The notes under the pieces were generated by a model. It was not told the DNA's origin. It was given only the letters and a program-made list of their open reading frames with translations, and searched no databases. A stretch of 64,000 nucleotides of DNA, taken from NCBI RefSeq assembly GCF_007004655.1, contig NZ_ML660087.1:72987-136986 (forward strand), read 5' to 3'. Below, piece after piece: positions 25,863 to 35,302 of the stretch. The DNA is from Exilibacterium tricleocarpae (GTDB lineage Bacteria; Pseudomonadota; Gammaproteobacteria; Pseudomonadales; Cellvibrionaceae). The first letter of the stretch is position 1. Each line of letters starts with the position of its first letter. The position numbers and the translations under genes were made by a program.

Positions 25863-28800
25863 ATGAAGCTCTCCCATTTCTCTATCGACCGGCCGATCTT
25901 TGCCTCGGTGTTGTCGATTCTGATTATGATTATCGGTGGCCTGTCGTATTTTTCACTGCCTATCGAACAGTATCCCCAGGTAGCGCCGCCGACTATCCAG
26001 GTCACCGCCACCTATCCCGGCGCCAATGCCGAAATAGTGTCGGACACGGTGGCCACACCGATCGAACAGGAAGTCAACGGTGTCGAAAATATGTTGTATA
26101 TGCTGTCGCAGTCTACCGGCGACGGGCAGATGACGTTGACCATTACCTTTGAGTTGGGCACTGACCTGGACGAGGCGCAGGTGCTGGTGCAGAACCGGGT
26201 GGCGATCGCCGAGGCGCGCCTGCCGGAGCCGGTCAGAAGGCTGGGTATCACGACGCGAAAGAACTCACCGGATCTAATGATGGTGATCAATATGTTTTCG
26301 CCCGACGGCACCTACGACCAGACCTATATCGGCAACTATGCAGTGTTGCAATTGCGCGACCGACTGCGCCGCATTGAGGGTGTGGGCGACATTCAGTTGT
26401 TCGGTGCCAGCGAGTACTCCATGCGTATCTGGCTGGACCCGGATCGCATTCAGTCCCTGGGTCTGAGTGCCGGTGATGTGGTGCAGGCGCTGCGGGCGCA
26501 GAATATTCAGGTTGCCAGCGGCAACCTGAACCAGTCGCCGGTGCCGCAGCAAAATGCTTTTGAAATCAGTGTACAGACCCAGGGTCGCCTGATCGACCCG
26601 CAGCAGTTCGAAAACGTTATCGTCAAAGCCGACGACACCAGCGTGGTGCGGGTGCGGGATATCGGCCGGGTGGAGCTCGGCTCCCAGGCCTATGTCAACA
26701 AGGGCTACCTGGGCACTCAGCCCGCCGTCGCTATGCCGGTGTTTCAGCGGCCCGGCACCAATGCCATCGAAACGGCGCAAACCATTATCGCCACCATGGA
26801 AGAGCTGTCGGCGGACTTTCCCCAGGGGCTGGCCTATGAGATCGCCTATAATCCCACCGAGTTCGTGCAGAAATCCATCGATGCCGTGGTGGCCACCCTG
26901 ATCGAAGCGGTGATACTGGTGGTGCTGGTTATCATTGTGTTTCTGCAAACCTGGCGTGCCGCCATTATTCCTATCCTGGCCATACCGATATCCCTGATCG
27001 GCACCTTTGCGGTGATGCAGGCGCTGGGCTTCTCCCTCAATAACCTCACTATGTTCGGCCTGGTGCTGGCGATCGGTATTGTCGTCGATGACGCCATCGT
27101 GGTGGTGGAGAATATGGAGCGCAACATGCGCCAGGGGCTGGACGCCCTGACCGCTGCCAGGCGCACTATGACTGAAGTGGGCGGCGCGCTGATATCCATG
27201 GGGCTGGTGCTGGTGGCAGTGTTCCTGCCCACCACCTTTCTCGAGGGGATATCCGGCCAGTTCTACCAGCAATTCGGTGTTACTATCGCCGTCGCCACGG
27301 TGATATCCGTTTTTACCTCGCTGACCCTGAGTCCGGCGCTGTCGGCAATTCTGTTAAAGGATCACAGCCCCGATGAACACAGCGGCAGGGGCGGCCCGAT
27401 ACAGGCTTTTTTCAATCTGTTCAACGCCATGCTGGATAAACTGGCGAAGAAGTACGGGGATATCATTTGTATCTTCGTCAAAAAGAGCGGTATGGTGGTG
27501 CTGGTCTATATCGGCCTGATGTTACTGGCGGCCTGGCAGTTTAGCCGCGTGCCCACCGGTTTTATTCCGCCGCAGGATCAGGGCTATTTTATCGTCAGTA
27601 TTCAACTGCCGCCGGGTGCTTCGCTGTCGCGCACCGATGCGGTGGTGAAGGAGGCGACCGAGCAGTTGATGGATATGGATGCGGTGATCAACACGGTGGC
27701 TTTTACCGGTTTTGCCGGTGCCACATTTACCAACGCCACCAATGCCGCGGCTATCTTTCCGGTGCTGGCAGACTTTGACGAACGGGAAAAACTTGGCCTC
27801 GACTATAACGATGTGCTGGCCGAGATGGGTCGTCGCATGGCCGCCATCGAGGAGGCTTTTATCGTTGTCATTCCGCCGCCGCCGGTACGCGGTATGGGCA
27901 ATGCCGGCGGCTTTCGCATGATGGTGCAAGACCAGCGCGGGCGCGGACTGCGGGCTCTGGAGGAAGCTACCTGGAGTCTCGCCGGTGCCGCCAACCAGGA
28001 CCCGGCCGTGACCTCCGCCTTTACTTTTTTTGAAACCGGTACACCGCAGTTATACCTGGATATCAACCGCGAGAAGGCTGAACAACTGGGGGTGCCGGTG
28101 GCCAATATTTTCGAAGCACTGGAGGTCTATCTCGGCTCGTCGTTTATCAACGACTTTAATTTTCTCGGCCGGACTTTTCGCGTGACCGCCCAGGCCGATG
28201 CTCCCTACCGTCTGACCCCGGACGATGCCACCCGCATCCGCGTGCGCAACGAGCGCGGCGACATGGTGCCGATCGGCTCGGTGGCGGTGCCGCAAGACAT
28301 TGCCGGCCCCTCGCGCGTGCCGCGCTACAACCTGTATCCGGCCGCGGGCCTGCTCGGCAATGCCGCGCCCGGTTACAGCACCGGTGAGGCCCTGGCCGCC
28401 ATGGAGCGCCTGGCCGACCAGGTGCTGCCCAACGGCATGGGGTTCGAATGGACCGAGATCGCCCTGCAGGAAAAACAGGCCGGCGGCACCGCTGCAATCG
28501 CCTTTATACTGGCGGTGGTATTCGTCTACCTGCTGCTGGCAGCGCAGTATGAGAGCTGGACACTGCCGCTGGCGGTGATTCTGATCGTACCCATGTGTTT
28601 GCTGTCGGCGATTACCGGAGTGGCGCTGGCGGGTATGGACAACAATATCCTGACGCAAATAGGTTTTGTGGTGCTGGTGGCGTTGGCCAGTAAAAATGCG
28701 ATCTTGATTGTGGAATTTGCCAAGCAGTTGGAAGACGAGGGACGCGACCGCTGGAACGCCGCCATCGATGCCGCCAAACTGCGCCTGCGGCCGATCCTGA

Positions 28801-29021
28801 TGACCTCCTTTGCCTTTATACTCGGTGTGGTGCCGCTGGTGCTGGCCTCGGGAGCCGGGGCCGAGATGCGCCAGGCTCTGGGCGTTGCGGTGTTCAGCGG
28901 GATGCTGGGGGTAACTTTTTTCGGCCTGTTGTTTACGCCGGTATTTTATGTGCTGTGCCGCCAGTTGGCGGCACTCACCACCCGGACCCCCAGCAGACCC
29001 CTGGCCGCCGATGGCGCCTGA
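25863..29021 (+). CDS. AcrB/MexB-type (HAE1) RND multidrug efflux pump
   Basis: A 1052-residue RND permease starting MKLSHFSIDRPIFASVLSI, typical of the hydrophobe/amphiphile efflux 1 family. Twelve TM helices and two large periplasmic loops are present; TM4 carries GIVVDDAIVVVENMERNM with the two proton-relay Asp residues, and TM10 carries NAILIVEFAKQLEDEG with the conserved Lys before it. It exports drugs, dyes or lipids with the preceding adaptor; the outer-membrane channel is not encoded here. It ends 90 bp before a small unrelated gene. No adjacent TetR repressor is seen. Confidence 0.95.
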   Translation: MKLSHFSIDRPIFASVLSILIMIIGGLSYFSLPIEQYPQVAPPTIQVTATYPGANAEIVSDTVATPIEQEVNGVENMLYMLSQSTGDGQMTLTITFELGTDLDEAQVLVQNRVAIAEARLPEPVRRLGITTRKNSPDLMMVINMFSPDGTYDQTYIGNYAVLQLRDRLRRIEGVGDIQLFGASEYSMRIWLDPDRIQSLGLSAGDVVQALRAQNIQVASGNLNQSPVPQQNAFEISVQTQGRLIDPQQFENVIVKADDTSVVRVRDIGRVELGSQAYVNKGYLGTQPAVAMPVFQRPGTNAIETAQTIIATMEELSADFPQGLAYEIAYNPTEFVQKSIDAVVATLIEAVILVVLVIIVFLQTWRAAIIPILAIPISLIGTFAVMQALGFSLNNLTMFGLVLAIGIVVDDAIVVVENMERNMRQGLDALTAARRTMTEVGGALISMGLVLVAVFLPTTFLEGISGQFYQQFGVTIAVATVISVFTSLTLSPALSAILLKDHSPDEHSGRGGPIQAFFNLFNAMLDKLAKKYGDIICIFVKKSGMVVLVYIGLMLLAAWQFSRVPTGFIPPQDQGYFIVSIQLPPGASLSRTDAVVKEATEQLMDMDAVINTVAFTGFAGATFTNATNAAAIFPVLADFDEREKLGLDYNDVLAEMGRRMAAIEEAFIVVIPPPPVRGMGNAGGFRMMVQDQRGRGLRALEEATWSLAGAANQDPAVTSAFTFFETGTPQLYLDINREKAEQLGVPVANIFEALEVYLGSSFINDFNFLGRTFRVTAQADAPYRLTPDDATRIRVRNERGDMVPIGSVAVPQDIAGPSRVPRYNLYPAAGLLGNAAPGYSTGEALAAMERLADQVLPNGMGFEWTEIALQEKQAGGTAAIAFILAVVFVYLLLAAQYESWTLPLAVILIVPMCLLSAITGVALAGMDNNILTQIGFVVLVALASKNAILIVEFAKQLEDEGRDRWNAAIDAAKLRLRPILMTSFAFILGVVPLVLASGAGAEMRQALGVAVFSGMLGVTFFGLLFTPVFYVLCRQLAALTTRTPSRPLAADGA

Positions 29022-29110
29022 TCTTTTTTACGGTAGCGCCGGCAATTGCCGAGAATTGATTGCGGGGATTATCTGTAATAGTGTGGCATCTGGAATCTCG
29101 AGGGGCAGCC

Positions 29111-29551
29111 ATGAAGTTTCACGACGATAGTCATCATTTTGCCACCCTGGCCTACCACAGTGCGCAGGAGCTGGATGTGGCCGCGACCTGCAGCCAGACG
29201 ATACTGGATGCGGTGGCGGCCTGGCAACAGCGTGCCGATGCGCACAGTGCGGGGGTGGAGTTTTTTACCCTGGATCGGTGCCGCAGTTTTAGCATTGACT
29301 ACCAGGGGCACTCCAGTGGGCATTGGCCCAATGAACGGGACAATCTACTGGGTGAAAGCCTGGTGAGAGAGTTCCTGTTCGATGACGGTATCTGTTCGGT
29401 GGAGGAGACGGCAGTCAAGTTGTACAAAGTCAATTACAGCGTGATGGCCGGAGAGTATGGAAACGAGTATTTGCTGGTGTGCCCGTTTTTGACGGCGACG
29501 GGCAATATCGGCGGTATTGTCGTCACCTGTGTCAATATGTTGCTGCGGTAG
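29111..29551 (+). CDS. Hypothetical soluble protein
   Basis: A 146-residue protein from the ATG preceded by AGGGGC. I do not recognise the family. It begins MKFHDDSHHFATLAYHSAQELDVAATC and ends in a hydrophobic beta-like stretch, YLLVCPFLTATGNIGGIVVTCVNMLLR, that resembles the core strands of a GAF or similar sensory fold, but no diagnostic motif is visible. It sits 18 bp ahead of glcD in the same orientation, so it could be the first gene of the glycolate operon; a role in sensing or regulating is possible but not shown. Confidence 0.7.
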   Translation: MKFHDDSHHFATLAYHSAQELDVAATCSQTILDAVAAWQQRADAHSAGVEFFTLDRCRSFSIDYQGHSSGHWPNERDNLLGESLVREFLFDDGICSVEETAVKLYKVNYSVMAGEYGNEYLLVCPFLTATGNIGGIVVTCVNMLLR

Positions 29552-29569
29552 TCTCGGCGGGAACCGGCC

Positions 29570-31018
29570 ATGGCAGACAGGCAACCCATTGGCAAAGCCG
29601 AATTGGCGCGACAACTGCGCGAGTTTATTGATCCGCACTACGTGATCGAGGACGCCGAAACCCAGAAGGTCTACGAGTGCGACGGCTTGCCCATGTATTG
29701 TGCAACGCCGTTACTGGTGGTGGTGCCGGAGACTGTCGATCAGATACAACAGGCGATGCGAGTCTGTCACCGACACCGGATACCGGTGGTGGCGCGGGGG
29801 GCCGGAACCGGATTGAGTGCCGGCGCCATGCCCGTCAGTGACGGTGTTGTATTGTCGCTGGCGCGGTTGACGCGCATTGTCGATATCGATCCCCTGGCGC
29901 GCAGCGCCCGGGTGCAGCCGGGCGTGCGCAACCTCGCCATCAGCGAAGCTGCGGCCGAGCACGGGCTGTACTATGCGCCCGATCCCTCCTCGCAGATTGC
30001 CTGTACCATCGGCGGCAATGTCGCGGAGAACGCCGGCGGTGTTCACTGTTTGAAATACGGCCTCACGGTACACAATATCCTCAAACTGGAGGTGATTACG
30101 GTCGCCGGCGAAAAGGTGACGATCGGCAGCGAGGGTCTGGACACTGCCGGCTGTGATCTGTTGGCGTTGATGATCGGTTCTGAGGGGCTGCTCGGCGTAG
30201 TGACGGAGGTTACTGTCAAGCTGCTGCCGGTGCCGCAGCGGGCCCAGGTGGTGATGGCGGCGTTCGACCAGGTGCAGACAGCGGGCGCGGCGGTGGGCGA
30301 GGTGATCTCCCGCGGTATAGTGCCGGCTGGTCTGGAGATGATGGACAGCCATGCGATCAAAGCCGCGGAGGCTTTCTGCGGCGCCGGCTATCCGGTCGAC
30401 GCCAAGGCTTTACTGTTGTGCGAACTCGATGGTACCCGTGAAGAAGTACAGCAGGGCATTGAACAGGTCGAGCACCTGTTTCTGCGCCTCGGTGCCACGG
30501 CAACCCGGGTGTCCCACGACGAGGCGGAGCGGGCCCTGTTGTGGAAAGGACGTAAATCGGCTTTTCCCGCCGTGGGTCGGATAGCACCGGATTACTATTG
30601 TATGGACGGCACCATTCCGCGCAGCCAGTTGGCCCGCGTGCTGGCGGAGATCGACACCCTGGCCGAACACTATAGTCTGCGGGTGGCCAATGTGTTCCAC
30701 GCCGGCGACGGTAATCTGCACCCGCTGATTCTGTTCGATGCCAGCGTGCCGGGAGAGTTTGAAAAAACCGAGGAACTGGGCGGCAGGATTCTCGAACTCT
30801 GTGTGGCGGTGGGCGGGTGTATTACCGGTGAGCACGGTGTCGGGATCGAAAAAATCCGGCAGATGCACGTGCAGTTTGACGAGGTGGAGCTGGCGCAATT
30901 TCGCGCGATAAAGTCTGCCTTCGACGCCGGCGGCACGCTCAATCCCGGCAAAGGCATTCCGGTGCTGAAACGCTGCCAGGAGTATCGCGCCCTCGATGCC
31001 CGGGCGTCACTGCGGTGA
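29570..31018 (+). CDS. glcD: Glycolate oxidase subunit GlcD
   Basis: A 482-residue FAD-linked oxidase. The PP-loop VVARGAGTGLSAGAMPVSDGVVLSLARLTRI (residues 64-95), the second FAD segment with TIGGNVAENAGGVHCLKYGLT (residues 145-165), and the C-terminal NVFHAGDGNLHPL and GEHGVGIEKI motifs match GlcD. With GlcE and GlcF it oxidises glycolate to glyoxylate at the membrane, passing electrons towards quinones. The stop overlaps the GTG start of glcE (GTGA), so the two are translationally coupled. Glycolate is a common product of algae, which fits a marine host. Confidence 0.95.
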   Translation: MADRQPIGKAELARQLREFIDPHYVIEDAETQKVYECDGLPMYCATPLLVVVPETVDQIQQAMRVCHRHRIPVVARGAGTGLSAGAMPVSDGVVLSLARLTRIVDIDPLARSARVQPGVRNLAISEAAAEHGLYYAPDPSSQIACTIGGNVAENAGGVHCLKYGLTVHNILKLEVITVAGEKVTIGSEGLDTAGCDLLALMIGSEGLLGVVTEVTVKLLPVPQRAQVVMAAFDQVQTAGAAVGEVISRGIVPAGLEMMDSHAIKAAEAFCGAGYPVDAKALLLCELDGTREEVQQGIEQVEHLFLRLGATATRVSHDEAERALLWKGRKSAFPAVGRIAPDYYCMDGTIPRSQLARVLAEIDTLAEHYSLRVANVFHAGDGNLHPLILFDASVPGEFEKTEELGGRILELCVAVGGCITGEHGVGIEKIRQMHVQFDEVELAQFRAIKSAFDAGGTLNPGKGIPVLKRCQEYRALDARASLR

Positions 31019-32091
31019 GTGATAGTAGCGGCCAACTTGTGGAGCAGGTCAAAACGGCTCTGGCGCAGGGCTCGTCGCTCAATATTATCGGGCGTGGCAG
31101 CAAAGCGCACTTGGGGCGGACAGCCTCCGGTTCGCCGTTGCACCTGGCTGACCACAGCGGCATTGTGGATTATCAACCGGTGGAGTTGGTGGTGACGGCC
31201 CGAGCCGGTACTCCAATCACAGAAATTAACGACGTGCTGGCCGAACACAATCAAATGCTGTCGTTCGAGCCGCCCGATTGCGATGGCGCCGCCAGTATCG
31301 GCGGTACCCTGGCCTGTAATCTGTCCGGGCCGGGCCGGCCCTGGGGCGGCTCTGTGCGGGATATGCTACTGGGCATCCGACTGATCAACGGCAGGGGCGA
31401 GCACCTGCGTTTCGGTGGCCAGGTCATAAAGAATGTGGCCGGCTACGATGCGTCGCGGCTGCAGGCGGGAGCCATGGGCACGCTTGGCGTGGTGACAGAA
31501 GTCAGCTTGAAGGTGATGCCGAAACCGGCGCTGACGCAGACATTGGTACAACAGACCGATGCCGCCGAGGCAATCCTGATCATGAACCGGTTGGCCGGGC
31601 GGTCGCAGCCGTTGACCGCTGCCTGTTGGCTGGACGGTAATTTGTACGTGCGCCTGGCGGGCGCGCGCGCGGCTGTCGAGGCGGCCGCGGCTCAGTGGTC
31701 CGGTGAGCGGCTCGATGGAGATGGCGGGCGCTTCTGGGAACAGTTGCGGGAGCAGCAGCTCAGCTTTTTTGCCGGTCCGGCACCGCTGTGGCGCTTCTCG
31801 TTAAAACCCAGCGCGCCGCACTTTTTGCCGCAGGCCAGTTGGCTGCTCGACTGGGGTGGGGCACAACGTTGGTTACGCGGGGACGGTCTCGACCCTGAGT
31901 TTGATCGCGGCGAGTTGGAGGCTGCGGCAGTTGCCGGTGGTGGCCAGGTCAGTCTGTTTCGGGGCGGTGATCGCAGCGGTGAAGTTTTTCATACCCAAAC
32001 AGAGATGTTGCAGACCATTCACAAACAGGTAAAGGCGGCTTTTGATCCCCGGGGGCTGTTTAATCCGGGCCGGCTGTACAGTTGGCTATAG
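31015..32091 (+). CDS. glcE: Glycolate oxidase subunit GlcE
   Basis: A 358-residue FAD-binding subunit, shorter than GlcD. The FAD segment NIIGRGSKAHLG is near residue 25, SIGGTLACNLSGPGRPWGGSVRDMLLGIRLINGRGE near residues 93-128 and KNVAGYDASRLQAGAMGTLGVVTEVSLKVMP near residue 140, all as in GlcE. GTG start overlaps the glcD stop. It forms the oxidase complex with GlcD and GlcF; the glcF start lies 91 bp downstream. Confidence 0.93.
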   Translation: MSDSSGQLVEQVKTALAQGSSLNIIGRGSKAHLGRTASGSPLHLADHSGIVDYQPVELVVTARAGTPITEINDVLAEHNQMLSFEPPDCDGAASIGGTLACNLSGPGRPWGGSVRDMLLGIRLINGRGEHLRFGGQVIKNVAGYDASRLQAGAMGTLGVVTEVSLKVMPKPALTQTLVQQTDAAEAILIMNRLAGRSQPLTAACWLDGNLYVRLAGARAAVEAAAAQWSGERLDGDGGRFWEQLREQQLSFFAGPAPLWRFSLKPSAPHFLPQASWLLDWGGAQRWLRGDGLDPEFDRGELEAAAVAGGGQVSLFRGGDRSGEVFHTQTEMLQTIHKQVKAAFDPRGLFNPGRLYSWL

Positions 32092-32182
32092 GTCTTTTTA
32101 GTTGGCGATAGAATGTCTGGCCTTGAAACCCCAAGGTGAACCCTTGATCTCGAAAACCAGTCTTTAGCAAAGGCGCTCAACC

Positions 32183-33403
32183 ATGCATGCGAAGTTGCAT
32201 CACTCACTGGAATCCAAGGCGGCAGCTCGCGAGGCGCAGGCGTTATTGCGAAGCTGCGTGCACTGCGGTTTTTGTACGGCCACCTGTCCGACGTATTTGA
32301 TGTTGGGCGATGAGCGCGATGGCCCCAGAGGGCGCATTCATCTGATTAAGCAGTTACTGGAGCAGGGCGAAGCTACTGATAAGACACGCCTGCACCTGGA
32401 TCGGTGTTTGGGATGCAGAAGTTGTGAGACCACCTGTCCCTCGGGCGTGGAGTACGATCGCCTGGCCGGCATCGGTCGCACGCTTATCGAACAACAACAG
32501 GCGCGCCCTCCCTGGGAGCGACTACAGCGCTGGGGCTTGCGACAGGTCCTGCCCTTTCGCCATCGCTTTACCGCGCTGTTGCGATTGGGGCAGTGGCTGC
32601 GGCCGTTACTGCCGCGGTCGCTGCGGGAGAAGGTGCCGCCCAGAACCACCGTTACTGCCTGGCCGGCGCGCCGTCACCAGCGGGTTATGCTGGCGCTGGC
32701 CGGGTGCGTGCAACCGGGGACGACTCCCAATACCAATCGGGCCGCCGCCCGTGTGCTGGACCAGTTGGGCATTTCGTTGATTGAAGTACCCGAGGCGGGT
32801 TGCTGCGGTGCCTTGAGCCATCACTTGTCAAAGCCGGTCGAAGGGCTGGATTTTATGCGGCGCAATATCGACGCCTGGTGGCCCGCCGTGGCCGCCGGGG
32901 CGGAGGCGATTGTGATGACCGCCTCCGGGTGTGGCAGCACGATTAAGGAGTATGGGCACTTCCTCGAAACAGACCCCGAATATGCCGAGAAAGCCCGTCG
33001 TATCAGCGCGCTCACCCAAGATCTGAGTGAGGTGCTGGACGCTCAGGACTTGAGCCGTTTGGCTTTGCGCCCGGGCAGCAAAAAAGTAGCGGTGCACTGC
33101 CCTTGTAGTCTGCAACACGGGCAACAGTTGCCCGACAGTATCGGGGCCGTCTTGCGTAAAATCGGGGTAAACCTGGCCCGCACTCGGGATAATCATCTGT
33201 GCTGCGGCTCGGCGGGGACCTACTCCATCCTGCAGCCGGCACTCAGTCGCACCCTGTTGGATAATAAAGTGCAGGCGCTGACTCTCGACGATCCTGATTG
33301 TATTGCGACCGCGAATGTGGGTTGTCAACTGCACCTGGCATCGCAATCTCCGGTGCCTGTGCGCCATTGGATCGAACTGGTGGAGGAAATGCTTGGGGCG
33401 TAA
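32183..33403 (+). CDS. glcF: Glycolate oxidase iron-sulfur subunit GlcF
   Basis: A 406-residue iron-sulfur protein. Two 4Fe-4S motifs are near the N terminus: CVHCGFCTATCPT (residues 26-38) and CLGCRSCETTCPSGVEY (residues 75-92). Two cysteine-rich CCG domains follow, with CCGALSHHL near residue 207 and CCGSAGTYS near residue 340. It carries electrons from GlcDE to the quinone pool. AAAGGCG precedes the ATG. No glcG, glcB or glcC gene is seen downstream; the neighbour is a repeat-rich region and a probable island. Confidence 0.95.
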   Translation: MHAKLHHSLESKAAAREAQALLRSCVHCGFCTATCPTYLMLGDERDGPRGRIHLIKQLLEQGEATDKTRLHLDRCLGCRSCETTCPSGVEYDRLAGIGRTLIEQQQARPPWERLQRWGLRQVLPFRHRFTALLRLGQWLRPLLPRSLREKVPPRTTVTAWPARRHQRVMLALAGCVQPGTTPNTNRAAARVLDQLGISLIEVPEAGCCGALSHHLSKPVEGLDFMRRNIDAWWPAVAAGAEAIVMTASGCGSTIKEYGHFLETDPEYAEKARRISALTQDLSEVLDAQDLSRLALRPGSKKVAVHCPCSLQHGQQLPDSIGAVLRKIGVNLARTRDNHLCCGSAGTYSILQPALSRTLLDNKVQALTLDDPDCIATANVGCQLHLASQSPVPVRHWIELVEEMLGA

Positions 33404-33485
33404 AGGCCCGGGTCTCAACCAGGATATTTAGCCGGCGCCGGCGCCAGATCGAGCAGTGATGCTGTCGCGATGACCACCGCCACCA

Positions 33486-33540
33486 AAAGTAGGCGCTTTA
33501 AGCGAAAGTAAGCGCTTTAAGCGACAGTCGGCGCTTTAGA
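33486..33540. repeat. Three tandem 19-bp repeats
   Basis: The unit AAAGTAGGCGCTTTAAGCG is repeated at 33486-33504, 33505-33523 and, degenerate, 33524-33540; each contains GCGCTTTA. It is followed by a weak GTCCCC/GGGGAC hairpin (33546-33570). These fill the 278 bp between glcF and the next gene and mark the left border of the lower-GC island. Confidence 0.65.
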
Positions 33541-33681
33541 GGAGTCCCCATAGACGGGTTTATCGAGGGGACGCCTAGCCCGCGCTTCTAAAAGCACTAT
33601 TTAGTTGTAGAGGCAGGTAGAGTAGTAGAGACAGGCCGATCCATCAGCACTGTTTTCACTTAACAGTCAGTGCCGTTAGTG

Positions 33682-34059
33682 TCAGTTCCGGTTTTTCTCG
33701 TTCTGAGCTTGTTCTGTATGCCGGCTTCCCTCGACCCACTCATCGAGCCATTGCAGAGAAGAACTCAGGCTGTCGTCGGGCCCGCCTTTCTCAAGTTTAT
33801 CCCCTGGCTCTTCTTGTTCTTCCTGGTCGTCATCGTCAAACGCTTTGTCTTCGTTGTAGATAGCCTTTTCACGATTTGGGCTTTGATCATCGGTATCATT
33901 TGCGTCGTACGACACAGCGGAAAAACCGGTGCCGAAAGTATCATCGACGCCAGACGGTACATCTTCGATCTCGTGCGGGGCAGCGTCCGGAGACATGGCC
34001 TGGTATAGCTCCCAGTACCGGTCCTGAGATGTTATTGCCACCGTTTTTTGTGCTTGCAT
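33682..34059 (-). CDS. Acidic hypothetical protein of the IS256-like island
   Basis: A 125-residue protein, very rich in Asp, Glu, Gln and Asn in its central part (residues 50-100), with no signal peptide or membrane segment. The opposite strand carries an open frame of hydrophobic residues, but this is what antisense of Asp-rich codons looks like, so I prefer the minus strand. It is downstream of the IS256-like gene in the same orientation, 230 bp away. The C terminus has LQWLDEWVEG, perhaps a helix. No homologue is recognised; function unknown. Confidence 0.5.
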   Translation of the reverse strand: MQAQKTVAITSQDRYWELYQAMSPDAAPHEIEDVPSGVDDTFGTGFSAVSYDANDTDDQSPNREKAIYNEDKAFDDDDQEEQEEPGDKLEKGGPDDSLSSSLQWLDEWVEGSRHTEQAQNEKNRN

Positions 34060-34289
34060 ATGATTAACCTACCACCATCGGCACATGGCAGTGCCTTCAC
34101 ATTTTGCCCGCAAGTATAAGTGCACAGTTCACAAAATTCTAAAGATATAAGTTTTCCGTGTGTATCGAAATGTAATTGAATGTATTCGCCAAATTATACC
34201 GGAGGTACAGCGAAACCAGGGCGATTCGCCCTCGTCAGGGGATTCGATAACGCTGTCGGGGCGCGCTGGCAAAAGGCTTTACAGGGGCG

Positions 34290-35189
34290 CTATCGGCCCT
34301 TTTGGATAGCGGTGTAGAGTAGGCTCATAAGGCTGTTTTCATCGGCGAAAGTGACCTTACCGGTGGTGATTGCTCTAACAGGTCGACACACGACCTCGAT
34401 CGGATCGGTGGTGTGGATGACGCGGCGGATGGCGGCGGGATAGTCGAAGTTTGCGGACAGGTGTTGCCAGTTGTTGCGCCACGACTGGGTGACGGTTGGA
34501 TATTGATGACCCCAGCGACCTTCCAGTTCGGCTAGAGCGGCATCGGCGGATTCCCGGTTTTCTGCATCGTGGATTGATGACAGGGCAGCCATAACCGCCT
34601 GTTGGTTTTTGTCGGCGACCTGCCTCAGGGAATACCTGATTTGGTGGTTTACGCATAACTGCACATCGGTCTGCGGAAATGTCTGGCTGATGGCGTCGAG
34701 AAAGCCGTTGCTGCCGTCGGTGGCGACGACCGATATCAGTATGTCCTGAACGCCACGGGTGTTGAGGTCTCGCAGCAGGGAAAGCCAGAAACCCGCTTCG
34801 CTGCCGCTGACTATATATAGGCCCAAGACCTCTTTTTTACCGCTGAGGTTCAAGCCCAGCACGATGCATACCGACTTGGTCGTACAGGTGCCGTTGGTTT
34901 TTACCCGGTAGTCGGTGGTGGCGAACCAGACAAAGGGATAGTGGCTCTGTAAAGCCCTTTGTTGCCACTGTTGCAGATCGATAGCCCTCTGCCGGGCGGC
35001 GGGGGCGGTGATGGTGTCGTTTGGACGCTCTCGCGCTGGTTGCGGGCTCGGCTGACAGTCTATTTCCGGGGCCATAGCGGCCTCGGCCAGTTCCCGTATT
35101 AAGGTATTAAGGACGTTATCCTCACTCGAAGTGCCGCCGCCTTTACTCAAAGCAATCAATGCAATGTCGAAATCAAGTGGTAACGCCAT
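34290..35189 (-). CDS. Shortened IS256-family transposase-like protein, possibly domesticated
   Basis: A 299-residue intact frame similar to IS256/Mutator transposases, which are about 400 residues. Family blocks visible are GKKEVLGLYIVSGSEAGFWLSLLRDLNTRGVQDILI (residues 134-170), TDGSNGF (second catalytic Asp), VQLCVNHQIRYSLR, and RVIHTTDPIEVV (the catalytic Glu region). The first catalytic Asp, normally in a [FL]DA motif after YP, is replaced in YPFVWFATTDYRVK; the N-terminal DNA-binding region is about 60 residues short and the C terminus stops early. No terminal repeats are seen. This suggests an inactive or repurposed protein rather than an active insertion sequence. Confidence 0.75.
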   Translation of the reverse strand: MALPLDFDIALIALSKGGGTSSEDNVLNTLIRELAEAAMAPEIDCQPSPQPARERPNDTITAPAARQRAIDLQQWQQRALQSHYPFVWFATTDYRVKTNGTCTTKSVCIVLGLNLSGKKEVLGLYIVSGSEAGFWLSLLRDLNTRGVQDILISVVATDGSNGFLDAISQTFPQTDVQLCVNHQIRYSLRQVADKNQQAVMAALSSIHDAENRESADAALAELEGRWGHQYPTVTQSWRNNWQHLSANFDYPAAIRRVIHTTDPIEVVCRPVRAITTGKVTFADENSLMSLLYTAIQKGR

Positions 35190-35302
35190 ATACTATCCCC
35201 CGATGTGCGCGACCTGGGTGGCGCTGTTGCAAAAGAAAAAAGGCGGTTCATTGGGACACCGCCGAGTATGGGCATAGGGGGGCCCTGTGAATCGGTACTG
35301 GC

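Noticed and set aside
24540-25877. 445-codon minus-strand open frame rich in Cys/Arg
   Set aside because: Antisense to the AcrA-like adaptor; the Cys-rich part mirrors the GCAACA-type repeat of the adaptor tail.
33670-34008. 112-codon plus-strand hydrophobic frame
   Set aside because: Antisense of Asp/Glu-rich codons gives hydrophobic residues; the minus-strand acidic protein is preferred, though only at moderate confidence.
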